Assembly: GCA_029817715.1 (NCBI GenBank)
Contig: JARUPY010000473.1
Coordinates: forward strand, 186,001-250,000
Source of the DNA: Melastoma dodecandrum
Lineage: Eukaryota > Streptophyta > Magnoliopsida > Myrtales > Melastomataceae
DNA length: 64,000 nt
Direction: 5' to 3'
Positions 47,864 to 61,382 of the stretch are shown here, one piece after another. Every line of letters starts with the position of its first letter. Within the stretch, counting starts at the first letter, position 1. The position numbers were made by a program, and so were the translations under genes. The notes beneath the pieces were generated by a model that saw nothing but the letters and a program-made list of their open reading frames with translations, did no database searches and had not been told where the DNA came from.

Positions 47864-50439
47864 AATGTCCGCCTCCATACCAAACTCATATTATCGTACA
47901 TCAAATTCCCTGTTTAAAACTTTCAAATGAAATTTCCAAGTGTACTAGCATGAGACAGCAAAATATCCATAGAATTTGAAACCATCTTATACATCAGTGT
48001 CAAAGTATGTAAACACAAAAAAAAAACCAACATTCACGCAAGCTACTACAAGTTCAATCACTGGTACGCCTTTTATATGTTACTGCAAACCGTAGCCGCG
48101 GTACTTGCTCTTCCATACGAAACATCTGCGACAAATTCTCATGATGTAGTTGTGTGAGCTGCGAGCTTGGTTCTCCCTGGTCAAAGGCGCTTTCTTTCGA
48201 CGCTTTTATTGGAGCTTCCGGAGTTGATGCTGACGGCCGGTCAAAAGGTGGTGTGCAGTAGTCATCATTTAGTTTTGTTACCTGCGAGAACATCATCCCC
48301 TCTTCAATCCGGTCTTCCTGCTGTTGATATTCTTCGGAAAGTATTCTTCAAGTTCATTACCTTCTTTTTCATAGTCTTCATTCTCGACGGGTGCATTCTC
48401 TTCATCTTCATTCTTGACTAGTTCATTTGACTTTTTTTTTTAGATTGATTGAAGTAATGATGCATATTTTGATGTGGAAGTGTCTCATATGGACATGATA
48501 CCAGAATCGGTACCAGAAACGACATTTTGATTCCTTTTTTTAAGCCACATGGTAGGTTCTAGGTTCTAAAAATAGGGAACCGGAATCTGCTCACCCCTAG
48601 TTGAAACCCGACTCATAATTTGAAAGTCCGACTTTGTTATCACCTTTAAAAAAATGAGAATTTCAAAACTCGATTTCTGTAAAAAAAAAAAAGAAAGACA
48701 CTCTGATTTCAAGATATTATTTAATAAATTTTGTAACATTATAACTGACCCCCACAAACTCGATCGTACACGTGCGGATTTATTAAATTATCATATCATC
48801 AAGTACGAGCCGGGGCTATGTATAATATAAGTTAATGACATTAAATCTACTGGTACCATTTCTATTGTGACAGTAATGACATTAAATCTAATGTCCTTAA
48901 TGACATTAAGGACAGGATGAAATGGAAATATGGATCGGAATCCTCTTCATTTCCATTTCTATTGAAACAAAAGAGTCTCAATTTTATGAGCAAGACCGAT
49001 TTCATTTTAATTTAATTACTCAAAAACGTTTGCCCTCAAACATTAAACCCTAAAATATAAACATTAAACAATAAATCTCAAATCCAAAGTATTAAAACGA
49101 AAGTCATAAAACCTAAACATTGAACCCCAATTAATAAATAATAAATCATGAATTATTGACCATAAACTATAAGTTCTAACAATTTAGGCAAAATATATAT
49201 TTATAGCCCCAAGCCAATTTTCGGTTTTGTCATTAACTTAGTTTGTTATATAATTTTGTCACCAACTTTTGTTTTTATTTTTATTTTGGCTAATCTTGAA
49301 TTTATTCTAGTGAAAACCAAAAAATGTCTTAATATAGTCTGACCGTTGTCCTATAATAGTGGAGTTTTAACCTCTCATTCATTCGTCACATAATCCACTT
49401 TACCCAGCTCCTTAATAGAACATCATCGGACCTTCATCGTTTTTGCGTATTTTTTTTACATCATCAGCGACTATCGTCCATCTTTGGCTTCCAATTCACT
49501 TGATTTGTCCATCAAAATTTTAGAATAAAAAAACATACGAGAGGTTTCGTTATTTCTCTTTTTTTGTAATTTTTCTCTCTTTTAGTCAATAAATGAAAAT
49601 TGTCTGTTAAGGTCTGTCTGGCTTACACGCGATAAAATTCAAGATTGACCAAAATAAAAAAAAAAAGACAAAAGTTGATGATATAATTATATAACAAACT
49701 AAATTAATGATAAAACAGAAAATTGACTTAAAATTACTGCCATAAATTGATATTTTGCCAATAATTTATCTCTCTAAAAATGCCATTGTATTAAATATTA
49801 AAAATTCAAAAAACGTTGGGGGGCAGCGGCCCCCGTTAGTTTGGGATGAATAATAAAGATACATTGCAAGATAATAATTTTAAAAAGGAGGCCTCTCGCC
49901 GAGCCTCGTGATTTTCCGATAACGAGTACGGGAGGATTAGGCAATGTTTGATAAGAAGAAATAAAGTCCGTTATCTGTTTTCGTTTCCTGTTTTCTAAAT
50001 AAAAAACAAACCCCGTTTCTGGATCTGGACGGAAGCCAAATCGGAATAATTCCCTTTTCTTCCCCCCGCCAAAAAAATTTAATAAATAAATACACAGAAG
50101 AGTTTAAACGACCGATGGACCGGCTCTTATTTTGTCGGCATTGTTTGTTTTTAGGAAAATTCCGTCATCAAAAATCTAAACAACCGACTTCCCCTATTTC
50201 CATCAATCATCACTACAAAATAGCCGCCAAAATAAATACACTCAATTCTTAATCAAACTAAAAATTTAGCTGGGGGAGAGTTTGGACTGAAGCAAGTAAA
50301 ATTTCATTCTCCCTCTTTTCCTTTCTTCACAGAGCGTGGAATTTGAAGTCAATCACCCCAACCACCCAAACTGCATTCGCTTTTCAATTTCCTCGTCCCC
50401 CCCAACCCGTAACCGCAGATCGGACCTACCCCCCCGACG
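47864..50439. other. intergenic spacer and promoter of GOLD-domain gene
   Basis: 48054-48420 reads open and acidic on the minus strand without a recognisable family. 48860-48915 has short direct repeats of TGACATTAA. 48.9-50.2 kb is AT-rich with nothing supported. 50.27-50.44 kb is the leader side of the next gene. Confidence 0.4.
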
Positions 50440-53400
50440 ATGGTATCGACCGACGGTCTGGTGCCTATAACGAGGGCCTTCCTCGCCTCCTACTACGACA
50501 AGTACCCCTTCCCTCCCCTCCCCCGCGACGTCTCCGACCTCTCTTCTCGGATTCGATCCCTCTGCGCCGACTTGCTCTCTCATTACCCTCCCACCGACGG
50601 TGCGCTTCTTTTAGGTCTTTTGCTCGTGACGACTCCCTCGTCTTCGCCGAGTGGTTCTAGTATTAGATAGGTTAATTCTCGCGTGCCGTGGGTTGTGATG
50701 TGTTCCGATGATCTTGATTTTGTGGAATTAGAGGAAAGAGAGATGTTGGAGCAGGCCGAGAGGAGTCCGCCCCACAAGATCGACGAGAACATGTGGAAGA
50801 ACAGAGAGATGATGGAGGAGATCGTTTTCATGCTGGAGAAATCTCGCTGGCCGCCATCTGTATGATCGTGGTTCGCCTCGGAAGCTAGGTGTTTTGCTTT
50901 CTTAACTGACATTTGTCTTTCTCCTCGCTTTTCTGGTTGTGTAGATCCAGCAGCAGTCCGGTCCAGAAGATGCCGAGTTGGCTGCTTTGTTCAGTCGGCT
51001 TTGGGATAAGTTCCAGGAGACCTTGAATTTGTTGATCTCTTTCCAGGCCAGGAACTCCGATCGTGTCTTCAATATAGGTCTTGCTTTCTGATCCCATATT
51101 CGGCCTTTATCGTCCGTACAAATTATTTAGCTTTCGGAATATAGAATACAACGCATGATGCACCCCTGTTTTGCCAAACTATTCTACTTCCAATGTCTTA
51201 GGCCTCACACACTTGCTTAATAAGATTAATTAAGAGTTCCTGGCATACAGATTTGTGGATTATATCATAGTCAGAGGAGACGACTCCACCAAATTGATAT
51301 GGAAATTTTTTCAAACCTAAAGATTTTAAAAATATCTATTACCGATGGCCTTATCTAGTTCCTGAAATATAGATGGCCTTCACTTTGCTGCCCAAGTTCA
51401 ATGTGTTCTGAGGTTTGGTTGATGTCATCTGATCATAATGATTATGTTCACAAGCATAATTCTTAAAAAATGGCCATGCCTTCTGGGAAAGGTTCATGGA
51501 AAGGCCTTCCCCTGGTCTGAAAATATTGATAGGCATGTAAAGCTGCGAGTGTATAACTTGAGTTTTTTCTAAAAGAATCTTGATGAGGGTATATCGGAGT
51601 TACTGGTATAGATTGAAAAATGAGTGAAGGTGATTGTTACTGTATTGTAGCACATTGAGAAATTTCGCCATGTTTTGATCCTTTCGTTAGACGTTGTGAA
51701 CTGAGAAATCAGCATTTGAGTAGATTATGAGTTGGAGTATTGTGGCTTCTAGGAATCTTCATAAGTGTGGTTCACATCGTTGTTCTTGTTTTGGTTACTT
51801 TGATTTTCTGAAGAATTCTCCTAATTACTTGCATGTTTCTAGCTGTCTCTTATCCTGATTGTCCTTAGATTGGTCTTTCTCTTAGATTCTGTTTATAAAC
51901 TTCCTCACCTTGTCTACAGTCATGACTTACCTGCCTCAAGACTTCCGTGGGACGATAATTCGGCAGCAGCGAGAACGCTCTGAGCGGAACAAGCAAGCTG
52001 ACGTGGACGCTCTGATAAATTCTGGTGCTAATATTCGTAGCAAATATGCTCTCCTGTGGAAACAGCAAATGGACAGGTGAGGCCTCTAATGATTCTTTGC
52101 TTGCGAAGTGACAGGGAATTCGTAATGATACTTGCCATTATAAAATGATTTCTCAGGAGAAGACAGTTGGCTCAGCTTGGTTCTGCGACAGGTGTCTATA
52201 AAACCCTTGTGAAATACTTGGTAGGAGTTCCAGAGGTGCGATTCCTTCTCTTCCTCCAGCTTTGTTAATTTAACAGTTTGTTTACTTTTCGTTCCTTCAA
52301 TATCACCTCCCTGTAAATCTGAATACTCTAATAATACAGGTTTTGCTAGATTTTATCAAGACAATAAATGATGATGATGGGTAAGCTCATTCTAGTTAGC
52401 TCCTTTGTTCTGTGTTATCTCTGTTAGTTCGCTAACACCACTTGATCAGCATTCACATGTCCTTGTTTGTATTTTTTTGGGGTTTATCTGAGATTTTTTT
52501 CCCTGGTAGGCCAATGGAAGAGCAGAGACACAGATATGGACCTCCTTTGTATAGCCTCACAACATTGGTTCTTTTTATTCAGCTTTACTTGTCTATATCG
52601 TTGGAGCGGTTTGAGAGTAAACAATTGTAAGTTTATTTGCTTTATTGTTGCTTCCTGTTTCCCTCGATGAATTGATTATCATCTAAGTCAATTTCCTTCT
52701 CTATGTTATTTCTTGGAATGTTCAGGAGTAGAGATGTTTTAGCAGATCTAGAGAAAGCGGCCAGCGTCTATACATCTGAATTTACAAGATTTATTACGTT
52801 CATGAGGTAATTTTTTTAACATTGCTTTCCGCCTATTCCAGCATGAAACTAAATTTTGTTTCTATTATTTGTCGCGGATGTATTTTAATAAAACTTCTAT
52901 GCATGACGAACAAAAAACACTGGATGATATCAATACAAAAGGGATCTTTAAAACCATTTCTCATCCTTAAACAACTTGATCATCCCCAAAACTCTTTCTA
53001 GAAATATTGATTCTATGTTCTAATTTTTCTTTTGTTCGCATTTGTTTCCCTTTCATTGTGGCTTTAAAAAAATAGATAATTATATATTTCACTTCAACAT
53101 TAAAATTGTACTTCTTTGCATTTCACGGATGCCCTATAGGAGTCTTAATGCATTTAAAGTCTGTCTATTTTATTTAGATCAATAAAGGTAAAAGCCGATG
53201 GCTAGTACAAGGACGTTTTGTAGATAGACGTGGAAGCTTGATTTTTAGTCTCCCTCGTACTGATATCAGAATACAAGTGAAACTAAATATAACTTTCTGG
53301 TCTTTTAAGAATTTAGTCATTACAGGTTATAAAATTCAACTATTTAGTCAAATATCCACTTCCCACTGGAAGTTTTGGCTAGTAAATGCAACAACTGGGT

Positions 53401-56211
53401 TGAATCAATTTCCTTTTCATTGAAGGCTTTAGTCGACAATAGGTTGCACCCTGTACTTTCATTTACACATCATCTGAGTTTTCCATTGAATTTACATTCT
53501 TACTTGTTTCTTCCACAGTGAAGTGTTTGTAAATTCCCCATTCTTCATAACAGCAGAGGAGGCAGGAGCAATGGATGGAAGGTGTTTTTCTGTCTATATT
53601 TACGTACTCTCAGTTCTACTTATTGTCTTGATAATGTATTTATTATGTTTCTATGTGCAGTAAAACTGATGACTTCAAAGAGATAAATATACCAGCTGGC
53701 AAAACTTATGAGGTTAGTATTATATACACTTCTTCTGTTTGCTGGAGGTTGTTAATTGTTGGTAGCCTTGAATATGTTCAGACAGCTTGGCTGTAAGTTT
53801 AGGCAGTAGATAATCTGTCATTGCTGCCCTTTTAATCATTCCACCTTGCATTGTTGGACATGCACCGGAGCCCTCCGCCCACTAGGGATGCATGAATGAT
53901 TAGGATATTGCTAATGTTTGCTGACAAGGAAGGAGTATTCTATTAATTAGAAAGTACCTGGCCATTGTGACAGAGTAAATTTTTAATTTTTTGATAACAC
54001 ATATTCCCAAGCTGGCTCAACAGTAGCTCCAGCTCGGAATCAATTTTTACTTTGATATCAATAACAAGTAGTCCTTTTATCCAGTTCATGAGTTTGTATA
54101 ACACCTTTGTAAAACTTGCATGTTTGAACTAATTTAAAAAAAAATGGTGAAAAATAAGTCCTGCTATTCTTTTGTCAAGTTGATACGAAGACAATTAAAA
54201 AGAAGACTTTCACTTTTCTATTTCTTTGTCGACTTTGAGACAATCTTCAATGAGTATTGAGCTCACACCTCCTTGGATCATATTTTAGATGATAACATGA
54301 TATCTGAGTGTAGTCTTTATCTTGACAAAGGCTGATAATTGTGCTAGGATCTCCCACGCATTTGCTACTTGTACACCTCTGGCAAGTACCAACCATTGAT
54401 GAAGCTGATTAATTAGTTACAATTTGGTACAAATTACATAATCCTATTCCTGCCACCTACACAGCCTTCCAGCTTTTACTTGAGGATAGCTTAATCATCT
54501 CTGGCATAATTCTGATGTATGCCACAGATAATCTGTCTTCTGATCTCGGATCCCAAAATCAGCTATAGAATCCCTCTTCAAATTTTGTTACTTGAAATTT
54601 TGTTGGGAATAGTGTCTCCCTTGTTGATTTTGTTCATGGATCCTGTATTCTTAAATTTTTCTTTTCTTTTTTTTGTGGATGCTTAATTCATAAACCAGCT
54701 TAATTCATGAAATTTTAGGTGTCATTGACAGTGGATGCCCTAAACTCTTATATTGCATGGGACTTCTCGTTAATACAGACCAAGCTCAGTCTGGTATGCC
54801 TTTTTACTTGTCTCACGATAATTTCTTTCTTTTTTTTTGGTGAACTCCTATCATGCATTCATTCTGTCTCCGATATAGGATATATGTAGTGATATGGAAC
54901 CTAGGAGATTTGGATCTTCTAGGAAGGCTGTCTCCCAAAAAATTGAAAACAAACAAATTAAAAAGAAAGAAAGAAGTCTGCAATATCAGCCTCCTAGAAG
55001 GCTGTACCTTACCTTTATTAGTTAGCAATAATAGTTACTAGCAAGTGGTGGTTGGTTATTTATCTCCATTGGGATGATGTCAAAAGTTGGTTTGCTCTCA
55101 TGAAAAGCATCTCCCGGTTGTTAGATTTTATTGTTTGTAACTGGTATGATTAAGAAAATTGTCGAGTAAAGTAAATACACAGGTCCACATTTCAATGTGT
55201 TTGGAATTGAATTATACTATTCATACGGTCCTGGTTGAAATCCCTACAGACTTTATACATCTTCTGGTTCTGACAGTAATCTTGGATGTTTCTTTTGATT
55301 AGCCGACAATGGTTCAAATTTTTCTACTGCTCTTCACTGTCGAGCTTAGCCATCTGTCTCTTTTCTTATGTTTTGATCTGAATTTCGTTTTGGCAGGATA
55401 TTGGATTCAGTGTTGAGTGCATAAATGAATCAGGGGAAAAAACTGTGAGTGTATGCAATATGTGATCCTGCGTACAGATGTTCTATGGGACTATGGAAAT
55501 CATTGCCCTGTTCAATAGTGAATTTCGTTACATGATTTTTTTTTAAATATCAATTTTATATATTTTCACCATTTATGTAAAGAAAAAGATTCTCCACTCA
55601 TTTTCATTCATTTTCTTTGCTGACGAGGTGTTTTAGTCAATTTTGCCCTACCGTCGCTACGAGTCTGATCAAGTGAGTCTGATTTTCTTCCTCTTCCTTT
55701 CCTTAATTTCAATATTCCATTTATCACCACTTGGAGATGGCGCTTGGTATTAATTATAGCTCAGCAGGGAAACTTTTGCACGTGCGTAGCTGGAAACTAC
55801 AAACTGATCTGGGACAACTCATACTCAAATTTCTTCAAAAAGGTAGGTCACGCTGCTCGGAGGCCTCCTTTGATGATCTTGGGTAGTACATATGTGCCAC
55901 TAGGTATCTTTAGGTTACCATGTCAGTTTGGTATCATTTATCAGCACCCAGGCTGCCGGTAGAGTTTCTTGTGCAAGATTGATAAGATGTTCGGTTTATA
56001 AGTTGATGCGATTATGGTCGCATGCATGTTCTTACTGTCATTGTTGATCAGATGCCGTCCTTTTTTCATTTCATCTTTGTGGGGTTTACGTCGATCACGA
56101 GAGCCATTTGTTTTGTACCCTATTTTCTAGGCCTTGCGTTTCAAGGTGGACTGCATACCTCCCGTTGTCGAACCAGTCCCATCGGCCGTATCAGGGGAGA
56201 ACGGAGATTGA
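50440..56211 (+). CDS. GOLD-domain protein (At5g01010 / retinal-binding-like family)
   Basis: Fifteen exons: 50440-50599, 50732-50859, 50945-51077, 51920-52076, 52157-52235, 52340-52380, 52510-52626, 52726-52806, 53519-53581, 53661-53712, 54719-54793, 55397-55444, 55637-55672, 55768-55842 and 56131-56211. They total 1326 nt, 441 residues. The N-terminal two thirds are helical and charged (ITRAFLASYYDKYPFPPLP, WDKFQETLNLLISFQARNSD, MTYLPQDFRGTIIRQQRERSE) and match no enzyme I know. Residues about 330-430 form a GOLD beta-sandwich (YEVSLTVDALNSYIAWDFSL, LDIGFSVECI, ILPYRRYESDQGNF, AGNYKLIWDNSYSNFFKK), the module found at the end of patellin/Sec14-like and p24 proteins that serves Golgi or membrane traffic. 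No Sec14 lipid pocket is evident. The closest plant proteins I recall are At5g01010-like. Donors of exons 1 (GTGCGC) and 3 (GTCTTG) are weak but the phases fit. Confidence 0.87.
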
Positions 56212-57140
56212 GGATGATGGTTCTCGGCCCCTGAAAACGTTGTGGGAAAGATTTCCCTGTGTGTGTGATTCCATCATTGCCAACTGATCAACCCCACCCT
56301 ATTGTATTGTATTGGGGTCGGGTGATTTTTTCCCTGGTACATGCTAACTGAAACATTGGATCATCGACCTGAAGTGGTCAGTTTGATGTATATTTTATTT
56401 TATTTTATTTTATTTTTAATGACGTCCGTATAGTTCAATTCTCGGGCGGACGGCAAAACGCAACCCCGATGGATGGATGGATGATCCCCAATGTAATTTG
56501 GCAACTTGAAGAGTCACTTTTTGGAAAAAGCTTTTAGAGATTCGAATAGTTTCGGGGACTCAATAATGGTCTGACGTCTCAGTATAGTGCCGAAACTATT
56601 TCAAAAAGTTTCCAAAGCAGTGCTTCAGGAAAAGAAGAATATCCACCCGACATGATCGACGTTCATTGCAATCTCCAAGCACAAAAGATGGAAAGGAAAA
56701 CGGTTCCATCTCAAAAACATAGCCAAAGCAGAAAAAGGGTAAGTCCCCCTCGATATAATTATTAATTAATTAAAGAGCAGGGGATCATCAACGGACGAGA
56801 AGGGCGACCATGTGACGGGATAAACCTCCATCAACAACACGAAACAAGAGGCTACGAAACACGGCGCGAGAGGACAAACGCCTGCTGTTAACCCGAGCTA
56901 GGCCAAATCGCTGAACCCAAAGCCTTTTTTTTCAACCCATGTGCTCCTCCCGCTCCTGCTCCTTCAAGTACAGAGAGAAGTCTGGCTTGGTGATCGCTGA
57001 ATTCGTACACCGCAAGTATACGAATCGCAACAAGTAATATAGAATTGAGTAGAGTTATCGTTCCCACGAGGATAGCAATTAAAATCCCTGAGCATACACA
57101 ATTGCAATTTTTATGTAGCCAAGCAAATAGGAAAAAATAA
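56212..57140. other. 3' UTR of GOLD gene and repeat-bearing spacer
   Basis: 56212-56390 is the 3' UTR. A (TATTT)n run lies at 56391-56417. 57008-57085 resembles a dispersed plant repeat with CGCAAGTATACG and TCCCACGAGGAT. No gene found. Confidence 0.45.
56391..56417 (+). repeat. (TATTT)n microsatellite
   Basis: Five consecutive TATTT units just downstream of the GOLD-domain gene. Confidence 0.85.
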
Positions 57141-57314
57141 GGTTGGTCCAAGTGGTAAGGAGCTTGGATTCACTTAAGGAGGTCTCGGGTTCGAAACCTA
57201 CCGTACGCAGCCACCCCTGTTGGAAGACTCACCCACCATAGCCAGGTGTCCTACCCGGGTCGAGTCCGGATTAGTCGGAGGAAAGCTCCGGAAATTGGGC
57301 GGGCAAAAAAAAAA
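57141..57314 (+). mobile_element. Au-like tRNA-derived SINE
   Basis: About 174 bp. A pol III box A (TGGTCCAAGTGG, 57144-57155) is followed about 30 nt later by a box B (GGTTCGAAACC, 57188-57198) with correct spacing. A tRNA-unrelated body follows (CGCAGCCACC, GACTCACCCACCATAGCCAGG, GGATTAGTCGGAGG) that I know from Au-family plant SINEs, and it ends in an A10 tail at 57305-57314. No complete target-site duplication is obvious, so the copy is probably old. It lies next to a second dispersed repeat. Confidence 0.85.
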
Positions 57315-60300
57315 GTCATTTTATTGTCTTAAAGAATTAAAACCTAGAGAATCTCTGAAAATCTAGAATAAAATATTTTTTTCTCTTCAATTAATTCTCG
57401 CACGTGTAACCTTCAAGTCTTTCCCTTTGCCAGAATCTTTCTAGATGAGCCGAAATCTTCTTGTTTCCATTTTTTATCTGAAATAAATCCAAAATTCGGA
57501 AATATTCAAATTCTCGAGAATAATATAAAATAACAAGAAATAATATAAAATAAGCGTAATATTTTACAAATCTAACAAATCCTAGATATAAAATTGACAT
57601 AAATAACTTTACTTTCGTCAGTTGGCTAATCAAATCGCGCAAGTGTCAAGTGATGCATCTGCTTAGGTTTGCTATGAACTAAACTGAAACGGGGGGGGTG
57701 GTGGTTTAGGTTCCCTTTCGTTCGCAGGTCACCCAGTTGGGGCATCCTTCCCATTTATACAACCAAATGACCTTGATGTTGTTCTCTGCATGATTTCGAG
57801 ACTCCTCCGTCTCCTTTGGGTTTATGCAATTAATATTGCTTATCGGATAGTGCATAATTGCAGCGTTATTACAACTTTGCGAGGAACCTTTCCTTTTTTT
57901 TTCCCATCTTTTTTGTGCCAACAAATGGCAGGAAAATGGTGGATGATGATGATGATTGGGACATTGGACAAGACCTCGTCATTGTCCTCCTGTTAGGGAG
58001 AAAATAGTAAAGAAAAGAAATCAGTGTCTCCCCCCCCCCCCCGGGGCTCCTAATTGATTGATTGGTGCATAAAAATTATGTCTGGAAATGACTCGCATTG
58101 CTTTCCTGTTTACTTTCGCAACTTGGGAATAAACCAACCCCTCTGCACGAGGAGCATCCCCGTTAACGACAGACAGACGACGACCCCTCCATATTTTTTT
58201 TAATACTTTTGAATCTATAGGTCTAAAGAAACAAGAACCAAAGAAAAAGATTCTAACTCCATGCCAAAGTGACAAATGAGAGGGACACAAAAGGGAAATG
58301 GACACACACATTTTTCTTTTGTAATTATTCAAACAGAGAGAGAGATGTTGTCAGTCAGTCAGTCAGTCCCAGTGAGTCTTTGCTTTCATCCTTTGAAAGA
58401 AGCCAAAATAAAAATTCCCTTTCTCAGTGAGTTTGTACACAATTGCCTCCTTAAGAAAATACATTTTCCCAACAACTTTCATGTCTCATTTTTTTATTAA
58501 TGATTTGTGGAACGTGAAACTATTATCCATCCCGATTTAGTTGCTGTCATCCCGAAGAGTTAGTTTCAATCTTTCCCCTCTTTTTCTTTTCCCTTTTTAA
58601 ATGAAACAATTTTCAAAAGTTAGACACATGAATAGAGGAATTATACGACGGCTCATGATTTTATTTATTAATACGTTGTTATTGTTAAAAATAAAATTAT
58701 ACAGTACATAACATTTTCGCTTAAAAATTCAAGTTTTTAGGATAGTTGGCGTTAACTGCTGTACAATAATAGCATTAGATATTTGTGTGATGTCAGCATA
58801 CTAAATTCATGTATAATGACATTTAAAATGCAAAATAAATAAATCATAAAATTCATTTTTGATCGAAATCGGTTACTCAGGCAGTAATTCGGATCGGTTG
58901 ATACGATGTTTTAATTTGGAAGGAATGAAACCCTCTCTTTTTTAGGTTGTTTTTTTTTTTTCTCAGTTCTGCCCCCGGAAGCCGTGCACATAGAAACTAA
59001 TGCCCCAGCCGGACAATCCCTTAATCCGGCCGCACATTCCACACCCGCCGCCATCGCCGCTAACAAAAAACAGTATATTCGAGTCAGGTGCCGCCTTTCG
59101 GCACATAGTGAAGTTGTAGGCAATGTCTATGCGTTGTTTTTCGACCTCGGCTAGGCTTGAAAAAGAAATCAAAAAAGGAAATCGGGTTGATGCCTTAACT
59201 AAGATCGAACGGCAAATTTTGTACTTCCCAGAGACTTTTTGTTCGACCGGCCGGGAGTCGGATGGCTGCATAGCCGGACGATACAATCCCTGTCACGTTG
59301 CCTACGAATGGAATTGTTGTTACATATGCGAAACTATTTCCCGGGGGTCGGAGACAGATCTTGGTTGTTTAAGTAAAATTCGTGTCGACATGTTGTGTGT
59401 CAGTCACATGGTAGAACCCTAGAAAACAGCAGGGGGGAGGGGGAAAAAAGACATTCCCGTGCTCCGTTCCTACGACGAGTCCGAGACGGGGAGTTGATGC
59501 GGCCAAAGTCAGGGCGTGAAGTCTTGTTTGGGAAGTTGTCGAACACTTGAGCCAAAATCCCAAGCGAGTGAAGAAGTCAGGGCTTAGCGTCGAGGTCATT
59601 GTCGTTTAGCCGGCGATGATATTGAGAGCAGCACCCTTCCGTTTTTCATGATTCGAACACGATAAAAAAACAAACACAAAGCGCACTAACATCTTAGTGT
59701 TACTCGAACGAGCTGATTTCCTCCTTTTTCTTTTTCCTTTTTCGAAAGAATTGCTTCACGACTAATTTCGAGGAAATTTTTTTTTATATATAGTTTTAAG
59801 ATTTGTTAACCCGTTTTGACTTGGACATAACATGTTGTCCTGTCCGGCCTCCCTAGAAAAGGAATTACCAACATGTGAAAAAGTACACGGGAACAAACAC
59901 GTGTTGGTAATATGGGGTAAGCGGGCGTTGGGCGAGCTTTGTTACTTATTTTAAAATAATTTGTTTTAACTTTAAATTCACTCCCTCCTTTTGCCGATTG
60001 AATATAGAATTTCCTAGCCTATTAAACTTTGAATTTAAATCTCAAAAATTTTTTGGCATTGCAACGAACTCCAAATTTAGAATTCAGAATACGTCGAATT
60101 TTAAATTACAAACGCAAAAAACTATTGAAATTAATTAAATTTTGGGTTTCACCTACTTATCTCACGAATTATTTCGGCCGTTGGACTCTCTCTTTTTCAT
60201 CCATTTATGGGTGTTGCATTAAATTTTTACTCATCCACCCTCCTAATACTACCATGACCTACGACCAACCCGTTCTTGAAAAAAAAGAAAAGAAAAAGAA

Positions 60301-61247
60301 AGTGACGAGATTTAGGGACACGATCCTTGTATTTTATGCTTCCTACGTCCGTTTTGATTAGTTTATTCGCCATCTTCTTCTGCACAATCGACTCGCCACC
60401 TTCTGCGCGCCGTTCCTGATTGGAAAAGTTAAAGACTGGAAGGAGTTTCTTTTTTTCCTGGCGTTTCTTGTTAATTTTTGCACCGAACTGTGCTACCGAT
60501 CGATCGACAGCTTCGACCACCGGATCATCGATGCGACCGAAGTTGGTTTCATATCATTTGTGTGCTCTCACCGAACTCCATGCGAGAGGAATGAAAAAAA
60601 AAGGGAAGAGGAAAGAAAAAAAACAGTGTCGATGCTTTTCAAGTGCTGGAGTTTATGATATAGCTCCGCGGAGACGTTGTTGCCAACGTGCCTTTCATCG
60701 AACTCTTGGGACAGGTTCAACCTCGGGCCGACCACGTCCGCGTTGGTGATGCCTGGGCGTGACGGGTACGAGGGACTGAGGATATCGATTCACGCGGAAG
60801 TATGAAGATAAACCGGCGCCATCTTGAGCACAGAGTGATTGTTACGCATTCATTAGCACGATAATAACCTCAATGTTATCAGAACATAAAAGTTAATTGT
60901 TGCATGTATCATAATATTTGTTTTAAAAGAAAAATTGGGATTTATGGGAGAATAATGAATAAATAAATGATGCATAAAAAATGATAATAAATAAATTTTA
61001 AAAGGTTTAGTTCGTGCAGGGGGGGGGGGAGTTCCTGTTTCTGGGACAAAGGTCAAGGCGCTCCCGGACAAATTGCTACTGCCCACATCACGTCACATCC
61101 TCTCACTCCCCTGAGACACATTTAATTATTTTTCATAATAATAATAATAAATTTGTGTTTTAAATAGATTAAATAAAAGTAGATAAAGAATGTGAGCGAA
61201 AAGTAGGGTTCCCTCCTCCTCCTCCTCCTCCTCCTGTCTTCCTTCCT
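57315..61247. other. long intergenic spacer upstream of SCARECROW
   Basis: No gene supported. Holds a C13 run (58030-58042), a (GTCA)4 run (58350-58368), an A/T-rich stretch at 58.6-58.9 kb and a GC-richer block at 58.95-59.6 kb with open frames that have no recognisable motif. 60.8-61.25 kb is the distal promoter of the GRAS gene, with a G10-like run at 61020-61029. Confidence 0.4.
61213..61235 (+). repeat. (CTC)n repeat in SCARECROW promoter
   Basis: Seven to eight CTC units directly upstream of the TATA box, i.e. GAG repeats on the other strand, the type bound by plant BBR/BPC factors (inference). A second CTC run is in the leader at 61306-61319. Confidence 0.7.
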
Positions 61248-61254
61248 TATAAAA
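61248..61254 (+). promoter_or_regulatory. TATA box of SCARECROW gene
   Basis: TATAAAA in CCTTATAAAAGCC, 135 bp before the ATG at 61383, predicting transcription start near 61280. Confidence 0.65.
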
Positions 61255-61382
61255 GCCAACATTCATTCATCTCTTTCCATCCCCTTACCCCTCACCTCTG
61301 TCTATCTCCTCCTCCTCCTGCCAGTTAGACTTCAAATAAAAAAAAAAAAAACAGACAGGCCCTTCACTTACTTGGTGAGGTT

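Noticed and set aside
59123..59422. 99-codon plus-strand frame with several cysteines
   Set aside because: No signal peptide, motif or splice context; likely chance in GC-richer spacer.
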